Shown here: one piece after another, positions 1-5,388 of the stretch
Layout: each line of letters begins with the position of its first letter
How positions within the stretch are numbered: the stretch's first letter is position 1
Origin: an uncultured Eubacteriales bacterium
GTDB lineage: Bacteria; Bacillota; Clostridia; Christensenellales; CAG-917
Assembly (NCBI GenBank): GCA_900550855.1
Contig: URTQ01000042.1
Location: 1-10,584, forward strand
Direction of reading: 5' to 3'
DNA: 10,584 nucleotides
Notes under the pieces: model-generated
Database searches by the model: none
Seen by the model: the letters and a program-made list of their open reading frames with translations, nothing else
What the model was told of the DNA's origin: nothing
Translations under genes and position numbers: made by a program

Positions 1-10
1 TTTGAATATA

Positions 11-228
11 AAGAGTCTGAAACGGATGAATAATAAGCAATAATATCTAAGCGCGCCAAACGAATTTAGAAACGTTGTCAAGAGTCTGAAACGGATGAAG
101 AGCGCGAAAAAGCCTCTCAAACACTCGCCAAACTTACGTCCGCATCTAAGCGCACCAAACAGATGAAGAAATGTTGTCGAGAGTCTGAAACGGATGAAGA
201 GCGCGAAAAAGCCTCTCAAACACTCGCC
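11..228 (+). repeat. 99-base-period tandem repeat downstream of efp
   Basis: Two units, 45-129 and 144-228, align with an offset of 99 bases and by hand count differ at 7 of 85 positions. The last 49 bases (81-129 and 180-228) are identical. A third, partial unit at 11-30 carries only the agagtctgaaacggatgaa block (12-30). It is followed by a 14-base spacer and then the start of the next unit at 45, so it lacks the 30-base block seen at 100-129. The 14-base spacer length is the same after the partial unit (31-44) and after the first full unit (130-143), although its sequence differs. The array may continue beyond position 1. No open reading frame, transposase or terminal repeat was recognised. 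Positions 1-10 show nothing else. Confidence 0.92.
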
Positions 229-301
229 TAGTGTACATGACGTACACGACGTGTGTTTGAGAGGCTTTGACAAAGCTATTCGCCGTTTCAGACTCTCGAC
301 A
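175..301. repeat. Large imperfect palindrome spanning the efp 3' end
   Basis: The block 175-193 (containing gtcgagagtctgaaacgg) is the exact reverse complement of 283-301, which holds the last codons and stop of efp. Farther in, 208-223 is the exact reverse complement of 253-268. The stretches between the arms (194-207 and 269-282) pair only partly. The centre (224-252) holds a smaller perfect stem, gtgtac (231-236) with gtacac (242-247). The inner arms form the efp terminator. The outer arms would place the efp stop codon inside a 19-base-pair helix. The arms are read directly from the sequence; the folding is inferred. Confidence 0.9.
206..268 (-). terminator. Intrinsic terminator of efp
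   Basis: Read on the minus strand, a 16-base-pair perfect stem (arms 268-253 and 223-208) ends in a run of five T (210-206), the last two beyond the stem, and lies about 20 bases past the efp stop codon. The 29-base loop carries its own 6-base-pair stem with a 5-base loop. The second arm plus T-run recurs at about 106-124 without a matching first arm nearby, as a by-product of the tandem repeat. Confidence 0.75.
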
Positions 302-851
302 TATATTCACCGGTGCGAGTATCGATTCTAATAGTATCACCCTCGTTGACGAACATAGGAACTTGAAGTTCGTAACCGGTTTCTACGGTTGCGGGTTTGG
401 TGGCGTTGGTTGCGGTGTTGCCTGCAACTGCCGGCTCGCATACGGTGATGAGAAGTTCGACAAAGTTTGGCGGTTCGACAGAGAACGGTGCGCCTTGGAA
501 GAACTTCATAGTGACGTTCATATTCTCTTTGACGAAGTTGAGAGCGTCTTCGACTTGGCTCTTGTTGAGCGGAATTTGCTCGTAAGTGTCGGCGTCCATA
601 AAGTAATAGAATTCACCGTCGTTGTAGAGGTATTCCATCGTTTTGGTTTCGATGTGTGCAAGTTCAAATTTTTCGGTGGGGTTGAAAGTTTGTTCGAGCA
701 CAGCACCGGTGACGACGTTTTTCATCTTGGTGCGAACGAAAGCAGCGCCCTTGCCCGGTTTGACGTGCAAGAAATCTACTATGGTCATAATCTTGTTGTC
801 ATAGAGGAAAGTGATGCCCTTTCTCAAATCGCCTGCCATAATTTGTGCCAT
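288..851 (-). CDS. efp: Elongation factor P
   Basis: EF-P binds stalled ribosomes between the P and E sites and speeds peptide-bond formation at proline runs. The 187-residue product has the usual family length and the three-domain layout: an N-terminal KOW-like domain, then two OB-fold domains. The tip loop HVKPGKGAAF (29-38) places Lys34 at the position of B. subtilis Lys32, which carries 5-aminopentanol, so a modified lysine is likely; no modification enzyme gene lies in the window. The C-terminal part contains GNTATNATKPAT and the conserved VDTRTGEYVSR-like end, here IDTRTGEYMSRV. The ATG at 849-851 is preceded by AGGAG nine bases upstream. The gene is the last of the window, follows rny with its own candidate promoter, and its final codons lie inside a large palindrome. 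Identification is very secure. Confidence 0.98.
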   Translation of the reverse strand: MAQIMAGDLRKGITFLYDNKIMTIVDFLHVKPGKGAAFVRTKMKNVVTGAVLEQTFNPTEKFELAHIETKTMEYLYNDGEFYYFMDADTYEQIPLNKSQVEDALNFVKENMNVTMKFFQGAPFSVEPPNFVELLITVCEPAVAGNTATNATKPATVETGYELQVPMFVNEGDTIRIDTRTGEYMSRV

Positions 852-907
852 AATGATATTCTCCTAAATATGTGTGTTTTGTATTGTTGCGTTAAAGCCT
901 ATAAGGT

Positions 908-936
908 ATTTTAACACCATCTGCGCCGCAATGCAA
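908..936 (-). promoter_or_regulatory. Candidate sigma-A promoter of efp
   Basis: On the minus strand a -35-like TTGCAT (936-931, three of six consensus bases) is separated by 17 bases from a -10 TAAAAT (913-908, five of six). Transcription would start near 901 and give a leader of about 50 bases before the efp ATG. The -35 box is one arm of the inverted repeat at 931-957. The weak -35 keeps confidence moderate; efp could also be read through from rny, because no clear terminator follows rny. Confidence 0.5.
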
Positions 937-957
937 GTTTTACGCAAAATATTGCAT
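931..957. promoter_or_regulatory. Inverted repeat over the efp -35 region
   Basis: The sequence atgcaa (931-936) is the exact reverse complement of ttgcat (952-957). Inside it, tttt (938-941) and aaaa (946-949) extend the pairing around an acgc loop. The left arm coincides with the proposed efp -35 box, so this could be an operator. It could also be a weak hairpin at the rny 3' end, although no T-run follows on the minus strand. Confidence 0.4.
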
Positions 958-994
958 AATCATTGACGCGACGCTTTATTGTTTTTTCAAAAAC

Positions 995-2614
995 TTACTT
1001 TGCGTACTCTACGCTGCGAACTTCTCTGATGACGTTGACTTTGATTTGTCCCGGATATTCGAGTTCGTTTTCGAGTTTTTGCGCGATTTCTCTTGCGAGG
1101 AACACGGTTGACGCGTCGTTGACTTGTTCGGGTTTGACCATAACGCGAATTTCTCTGCCCGCTTGGACTGCGAAGGTTTGGTCGACGCCGTCAAAGGATT
1201 TTGCGATGTCTTCGAGTTTCTCGATACGTTTGACGTAGGTTTCGACGGATTCGCGTCTTGCGCCGGGTCTTGCGCTGGATATAGCGTCGGCGGCTTGAAC
1301 GAGAACTGCGTCGATAGTTTGCGGTTCGATGTCGTTGTGGTGCGCCGCGATTGCGTGAATGACTTCGTTGCTCTCACGATATTTCTTTGCGATTTCCACG
1401 CCGAGTTGAATGTGAGTGCCTTCGAACTCGTGGTCGATTGCCTTGCCGATGTCGTGAAGCAAGCCCGCTCTCTTTGCAATACGCGGGTCGATGCCGAGTT
1501 CTGCCGCCATAATCGCCGCGACGGACGCGACTTCGATTGAGTGTTTAAGCACGTTTTGTCCGTAACTTGTGCGGTATTTGAGTCTGCCGAGAATCTTGAT
1601 AAGTTCGGGATGCAAGCCGTGTACGCCAACTTCGAACGCCGCTTCTTCGCCTGCTTCCTTGATGCCTTGCTCGACTTCCTTTCTCACCTTGTCCACCATT
1701 TCCTCGATACGAGCGGGATGGATACGACCGTCGGTGATGAGTTTTTCGAGAGTGAGTCTTGCAACTTCCCTTCTTACCGGGTCGAAACTCGAAAGAGTGA
1801 TGACGTCGGGGGTGTCATCGATGATGAGGTCGACGCCGGTCGCGCTTTCGAGGGCGCGGATGTTTCTGCCCATACGTCCGATGATTCTGCCCTTCATCTC
1901 GTCGTTGGGCAATGCCACGACGGATACGGTGTTTTCGGTTGCGGTGTCTGCGGCGCAGCGTTGAATCGCTTGCGAAATGATGTTTTGCGCCTCTTTGACC
2001 GCGTTGTCTTTTGCTTCCTGAATGAGTTGTTTTGCGTCGTTTGCACTGCTCTTTTTAACGCTTTCGAGCAACGCGTCTTTGAGTTCTTGCGACGCTTCCT
2101 CTTTCGTCATACCGGCAACTCTTTCGAGTTCCTGCTGCATAGTTTGTTGAGCGTTGTTGAGTTCGTTTTCAATGCCTTTCAAACGCTCTTTTGTTTCTTC
2201 GATTTGCTTTTGCGATCTTTCCACGTCCTCGATTTTCTTGTCGAGAGCGGCGTCTTTTTTGTCAAGAGCGTCCTCTTTCTTGTCGAGGGTCGCCTCTTTT
2301 TGAGCGAGGCGGTTTTCGGTGCGTTGTAGGTCTTGCTTGCGCTCTTTGGTTTCGTTTTCGAAATCAACGCGCATTTTGTTCATTTGTTCTTTTGCTTCGA
2401 GCATACCGTCCTTGCGGATGGTCTTTGCTTCGAGGTTTGCTTCTTCGATAATTCTTGCCGCTTCGCGTTTCGCATTGCCGATTTTGTTTTGAGAATAGAC
2501 TCTGTAAACGATGAAACCGATAAGCGCGCCTAAGACGAGTGCACAAGCCGCCGCGATTCCGGCAGCCGCGCCCGGTGTGAGAGCAGCAATAAGAAAATTG
2601 AAATTCCCGGTCAT
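995..2614 (-). CDS. rny: Ribonuclease Y (membrane-anchored endoribonuclease)
   Basis: RNase Y starts mRNA decay and processing in many Firmicutes from a membrane-bound degradosome-like complex. The 539-residue product is slightly longer than the usual roughly 520. One N-terminal membrane helix (about 11-37) precedes a long coiled coil (about 43-215) that includes the tandem motif DKKEDALDKKDAALDKK. A KH RNA-binding domain follows with KGRIIGRMGRNIRALE (241-256). The HD metal-dependent nuclease domain contains LLHDIGKA (385-392; His387, Asp388) and the downstream AAHHNDIEP. The KH loop reads GRMG where the family normally has GREG. The start ATG at 2612-2614 has GGAGGT five bases upstream. The gene follows recA as in B. 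subtilis but has its own strong promoter and a long leader. Confidence 0.98.
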   Translation of the reverse strand: MTGNFNFLIAALTPGAAAGIAAACALVLGALIGFIVYRVYSQNKIGNAKREAARIIEEANLEAKTIRKDGMLEAKEQMNKMRVDFENETKERKQDLQRTENRLAQKEATLDKKEDALDKKDAALDKKIEDVERSQKQIEETKERLKGIENELNNAQQTMQQELERVAGMTKEEASQELKDALLESVKKSSANDAKQLIQEAKDNAVKEAQNIISQAIQRCAADTATENTVSVVALPNDEMKGRIIGRMGRNIRALESATGVDLIIDDTPDVITLSSFDPVRREVARLTLEKLITDGRIHPARIEEMVDKVRKEVEQGIKEAGEEAAFEVGVHGLHPELIKILGRLKYRTSYGQNVLKHSIEVASVAAIMAAELGIDPRIAKRAGLLHDIGKAIDHEFEGTHIQLGVEIAKKYRESNEVIHAIAAHHNDIEPQTIDAVLVQAADAISSARPGARRESVETYVKRIEKLEDIAKSFDGVDQTFAVQAGREIRVMVKPEQVNDASTVFLAREIAQKLENELEYPGQIKVNVIREVRSVEYAK

Positions 2615-2733
2615 AGTCGACCTCCATATATATAATCAAAACCACACGAGAAAGCAAAAATACGGCTATACGAAAAGTTTTTTCAAACCGAGAAAACCCA
2701 AGATTTAATATGCAAACTTTCTATCTATACCAA

Positions 2734-2749
2734 ATATTGTTTTCAATAT
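2734..2749 (-). promoter_or_regulatory. Hairpin near the 5' end of the rny leader
   Basis: The arms atattg (2734-2739) and caatat (2744-2749) form a perfect six-base-pair stem with a four-base loop, 11-26 bases into the predicted rny transcript. It may protect the 5' end or act in control of rny. The remainder of the leader (2626-2733) shows no riboswitch or upstream reading frame that I recognise. Confidence 0.4.
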
Positions 2750-2766
2750 ATAGTTTTGTCTTATAT

Positions 2767-2795
2767 AGTATATACTATTTATAGCGTTTCGTCAA
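2767..2795 (-). promoter_or_regulatory. Strong sigma-A promoter of rny
   Basis: On the minus strand TTGACG (2795-2790) and TATACT (2772-2767) match the sigma-A consensus closely with an ideal 17-base spacer. Transcription would start near 2760, about 146 bases before the rny ATG. The promoter starts 13 bases past the T-run of the recA terminator. The -10 box lies within the perfect palindrome atagtatatactat (2765-2778), which could bind a regulator or simply reflect AT-rich sequence. Confidence 0.82.
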
Positions 2796-2807
2796 TGCGG
2801 AAGTCTT

Positions 2808-2845
2808 AAAAAAAAATCGCTTTTCGGCAATGAAAAGCGATTTTT
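2808..2845 (-). terminator. Intrinsic terminator of the ftsK-recA unit
   Basis: On the minus strand a perfect 14-base-pair stem (2845-2832 with 2825-2812) with a six-base loop runs into nine T (2816-2808). It sits about 30 bases after the recA stop codon. Five T on the other side of the stem mean it could also stop plus-strand transcription. Confidence 0.95.
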
Positions 2846-2874
2846 GTTCAAATCGGGGTTTTACGAGGCGAAAA

Positions 2875-3888
2875 TCACTTGTTCATCTCGTATTTTTCGC
2901 GGATTTTCGCGTCGAGTTCTTTGAAGATTTCGGGGTTGGACTTCAAAAATTCCATAGCCTTATCTCTGCCCTGTCCGATCTTCTCGTCGTTGTAACTGAA
3001 CCAACTGCCGCTCTTTTGCACGAATCCGTTTTCGACGGCGAGGTCCAAAACGCAGCCCATATTCGAAATGCCCGTGCCGTACATAATGTCAAATTCCGCA
3101 ACTTTGAACGGGGGCGCGACTTTGTTCTTGACGACTTTCGCTTTGACGTGGTTGCCGACGATGTCGCTGCCGTCTTTGAGAGTGTCCGCTTTTCTGATTT
3201 CGATACGCACGGAAGCGTAGAATTTGAGCGCCTTGCCGCCCGTGGTGGTTTCGGGATTGCCGTACATAACGCCTATCTTCTCTCTCAACTGGTTGATAAA
3301 GATAATCGTGCATTTGCTCTTTGAGGAAGCGGCGGTGATTTTGCGAAGTGCTTGCGACATAAGACGCGCTTGCATACCGACGTGGCTGTCGCCCATATCG
3401 CCGTCGAGTTCGGCTTGCGGCGTGAGCGCGGCGACAGAGTCGATGACGATGATGTCGATTGCGCCGCTTCTGATGAGCGTTTCGGTGATTTCGAGCGCTT
3501 GCTCGCCGCTGTCGGGTTGAGATATGTAAAGGTCGTCGAGGTTTACGCCGAGTTTTGAAGCGTAAACGGGGTCGAGAGCGTGCTCTGCGTCAACGAACGC
3601 CGCCGTGCCGCCTTCCTTTTGCACTTCCGCCACGCAATGAAGCGCAACGGTCGTTTTACCCGAAGATTCCGGTCCGTAGATTTCGATTATTCTTCCCTTC
3701 GGGATACCGCCGATGCCGAGCGCGACGTCGAGCGTCAAACAACCAGTCGAAATCGCTTCGACTTTGGGGATTTCCGTTTCGCCCAAGCGCATAATCGCGC
3801 CTTTGCCGAAGTCCTTTTCTATTTTTGCGAGCGCAAGTTGCAGGTTGCGTTCCTTATCGGTTGACTTATCCTGAATTTTGTCTGCCAT
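2875..3888 (-). CDS. recA: Recombinase RecA
   Basis: RecA polymerises on single-stranded DNA, drives homologous pairing and strand exchange, and stimulates LexA self-cleavage. The 337-residue product is of normal length. It shows Walker A GPESSGKT (72-79), the catalytic glutamate in VDAEHALDP (Glu102, equivalent to E. coli Glu96), Walker B IIVIDS (146-151), the L1-region LDGDMGDSHVG (161-171) and the L2-region INQLREKIGVMYGNPETTTGG (198-218). The C terminus ends in EKYEMNK and lacks the long acidic tail seen in E. coli. The ATG at 3886-3888 has AAGGAG seven bases upstream. The gene lies 92 bases after cinA without a terminator between them, so co-transcription is likely. I see no convincing LexA box or separate promoter in that gap. 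Confidence 0.99.
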   Translation of the reverse strand: MADKIQDKSTDKERNLQLALAKIEKDFGKGAIMRLGETEIPKVEAISTGCLTLDVALGIGGIPKGRIIEIYGPESSGKTTVALHCVAEVQKEGGTAAFVDAEHALDPVYASKLGVNLDDLYISQPDSGEQALEITETLIRSGAIDIIVIDSVAALTPQAELDGDMGDSHVGMQARLMSQALRKITAASSKSKCTIIFINQLREKIGVMYGNPETTTGGKALKFYASVRIEIRKADTLKDGSDIVGNHVKAKVVKNKVAPPFKVAEFDIMYGTGISNMGCVLDLAVENGFVQKSGSWFSYNDEKIGQGRDKAMEFLKSNPEIFKELDAKIREKYEMNK

Positions 3889-3909
3889 AGTAGTTCTCCT
3901 TTATATCCT

Positions 3910-3929
3910 TTCGCCTGATTTTAGGCAAA
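3910..3929 (-). promoter_or_regulatory. Small hairpin just upstream of the recA ribosome binding site
   Basis: On the minus strand TTTGCCT (3929-3923) can pair with AGGCGAA (3916-3910), seven base pairs including one G-U, around a six-base loop. It lies only a few bases before the AAGGAG of recA. It might affect translation or mRNA stability; no T-run follows, so it is not a terminator. Confidence 0.3.
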
Positions 3930-3980
3930 TGTTTTTCTTTGTTTATATTATGTCACGTTCAATGTACCGAAATCGGTGCA

Positions 3981-4676
3981 TCAAAGTCGCAAAATATCCC
4001 CTTTCAAATATCTTATGAGGTAGAACAGCGCAACGTTGGAAGTTGCCGTCCGTATCTCGTTGCGACTGCCCGAAAATCTGCGCTCGAAAACGGTGATAAA
4101 CTCGCCGCCCCCGACTGCAATGTAGACAAGTCCTACGGGTTTTCCTTCGTCGCCCGTCGGACCAGCGAGTCCCGTCGTTGCCAAAGCGATGTCGACGGGG
4201 CGTTTGCAAAGACCTTTGACCATTGCGTATGCGGTTTCCCTGCTCACCGCGCCGTAGTCTGCAAGCACGGATTTGGGAACGCCGAGCCTTTCGACCTTCG
4301 ATGCGCGATTGTAGCATACTATACCCTCGTAAAAATTCGCGCTGATTCCCGCAATGCTCGTAAGCCTTGAACAGATTTCGCCGCCCGTTAGACTTTCGCC
4401 TACGGCGAGAGTGCGGTTGTTCATTCTCAAAAGCCTTGCCGCGATTTCTTCGAGCGAGCCTTCCGACGCCGAATACACTTCTTCTTCGAAGACGTTGTAC
4501 ACCCTGCTTTTTACGGTTTCGAACATGTCGCGGCTTGCGTCGCTCGTCATCGTTATCGTTGCGTCGAGGCAGTTTTCCTCAACCGAAAAATCCACGCCGA
4601 ATCCCTCGAAAACTTTGAGTTTCGAGAGGATTTCCTCTTTGCTAAGTCCGCAGATTTTGACGATTTCTTTTATCAT
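3981..4676 (-). CDS. cinA: CinA-family protein lacking the N-terminal domain (nicotinamide-nucleotide amidase)
   Basis: The C-terminal CinA/PncC domain hydrolyses nicotinamide mononucleotide to the nicotinic acid form in pyridine nucleotide recycling. The product has 231 residues, against roughly 410-420 for full CinA. Residues 1-75 resemble the middle KH-like domain of CinA (compare VKICGLSKEEILSKL with the family's IFGIGESE region). Residues 76-231 are the PncC domain with GESLTGG (93-99, Ser95 as likely nucleophile), YNRASK (122-127, conserved Lys127) and TTGLAGPTGDEGKPVG (167-182). The usual ESCTGG cysteine is leucine here. The N-terminal MoCF-like pyrophosphatase domain is absent, and a stop codon lies in frame three codons upstream of the ATG, so the reading frame cannot extend. 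No good ribosome binding site is visible. The position between pgsA and recA is standard. Confidence 0.93.
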   Translation of the reverse strand: MIKEIVKICGLSKEEILSKLKVFEGFGVDFSVEENCLDATITMTSDASRDMFETVKSRVYNVFEEEVYSASEGSLEEIAARLLRMNNRTLAVGESLTGGEICSRLTSIAGISANFYEGIVCYNRASKVERLGVPKSVLADYGAVSRETAYAMVKGLCKRPVDIALATTGLAGPTGDEGKPVGLVYIAVGGGEFITVFERRFSGSRNEIRTATSNVALFYLIRYLKGDILRL

Positions 4677-4708
4677 TTTCGGTTATCTAACTTGACGAAT
4701 CGCTTTTT

Positions 4709-4724
4709 CGAGCGTTATCGCTCG
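4709..4724. repeat. Hairpin between pgsA and cinA
   Basis: The arms cgagcg (4709-4714) and cgctcg (4719-4724) form a perfect six-base-pair stem with a TTAT (plus) or ATAA (minus) loop. On the minus strand it is followed by A-rich sequence, not T, so it is unlikely to terminate the operon. It may stabilise or set a processing point in the mRNA. On the plus strand, T-rich sequence begins three bases later, so weak termination of antisense transcription is possible. Confidence 0.45.
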
Positions 4725-4734
4725 CCATTTTTGG

Positions 4735-5388
4735 TTATTTTGCTTGGTTTGCTTCTTCGCTTTCGCTTTTCTTTTCGTCCTCGTCGTCTTGTTTGAGAAC
4801 GTGTTTGTTTTTCAAGACGTAGTTAAGTCCGCTGTACACCGCAAAGAACGAGCCGATATAAAACACGATCGTGCCTATCCAGCCGAGTGCGGGATGAAGC
4901 CCTGCGAGCATAAGCACGGTTACGCCGACGTCGAGGCATACGGTTTTGATTTTTCCGTAAATGTCAGCCGCAAGCACGAGTCCTCTCGAAGCCGCAATGG
5001 AACGGAACACGCCTATCATAAGTTCTCTTGAAAGGATTATTCCCGAAAGCAGAGCGATTACGAGCGCGTTGTGCGGATACACGCCGCCCATCGAAAGTCC
5101 GTCGCGGAACAGAACGATAAGGAACAGCATCACCACGATGACCACCTTGTCTGCGAGCGGGTCTAAAAACTTGCCGAGCATAGACACGGTGTTGGTCTTT
5201 CTTGCGATGTGACCGTCGATAAAGTCGGTTGCGCAGCAGATTGCAAACAGAACCGCCGCTATGACAATCAAAGCGATATGCGCCCCTTGCGACACGTTTG
5301 CAAGTTCCGCCGCAATGAACATCGCGATTGTCGGAACAATCAAAAATATGCGCGCTATTGTGATTTTCGTTGCGAGAGTGATTTTCAT
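4735..5388 (-). CDS. pgsA: CDP-diacylglycerol--glycerol-3-phosphate 3-phosphatidyltransferase
   Basis: This integral membrane enzyme makes phosphatidylglycerophosphate from CDP-diacylglycerol and glycerol 3-phosphate, the committed step to phosphatidylglycerol and cardiolipin. The 217-residue product carries the complete CDP-alcohol phosphatidyltransferase signature, with Asp55, Asp58, Gly59, Ala62, Arg63, Gly72, Asp76 and Asp80. About five or six hydrophobic segments are visible (near 9-28, 37-53, 82-95, 108-124, 150-163 and 170-190). A charged tail (200-217) rich in Asp, Glu and Lys extends past the usual end. The ATG overlaps the rimO stop codon as ATGA (5388-5385), and GGAAGG lies just upstream inside the end of rimO, so translational coupling is likely. 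Assignment to PgsA rather than another family member rests on the motif and the rimO/cinA context. Confidence 0.96.
   Translation of the reverse strand: MKITLATKITIARIFLIVPTIAMFIAAELANVSQGAHIALIVIAAVLFAICCATDFIDGHIARKTNTVSMLGKFLDPLADKVVIVVMLFLIVLFRDGLSMGGVYPHNALVIALLSGIILSRELMIGVFRSIAASRGLVLAADIYGKIKTVCLDVGVTVLMLAGLHPALGWIGTIVFYIGSFFAVYSGLNYVLKNKHVLKQDDEDEKKSESEEANQAK

Noticed and set aside
81..228. Possible CRISPR array from the 49-base identical repeats
   Set aside because: Only two full copies exist, the intervening sequence is itself repeated between units, an inverted copy is present, and no cas gene is visible.
11..301. Attachment site of an integrated element at the efp 3' end
   Set aside because: Attachment duplications should be in the same orientation as the target gene end. 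Here the copies are inverted relative to efp, and no integrase or cargo gene is seen.
981..994. Terminator directly after rny from GTTTTT and AAAAAC
   Set aside because: The loop would be only two bases and the stem is all A-T except one pair, so a stable terminator hairpin is not possible.
1541..2329. A 262-codon plus-strand open frame opposite rny
   Set aside because: It mirrors the RNase Y coiled coil; composition is dominated by Phe, Leu and Val from reversed Lys/Glu codons, with no domain match.
3901..3930. A promoter for recA with TTGCCT and TATAAA 17 bases apart
   Set aside because: The -10 box would touch the ribosome binding site, and transcription would start downstream of it, so it could not supply a translatable recA leader.
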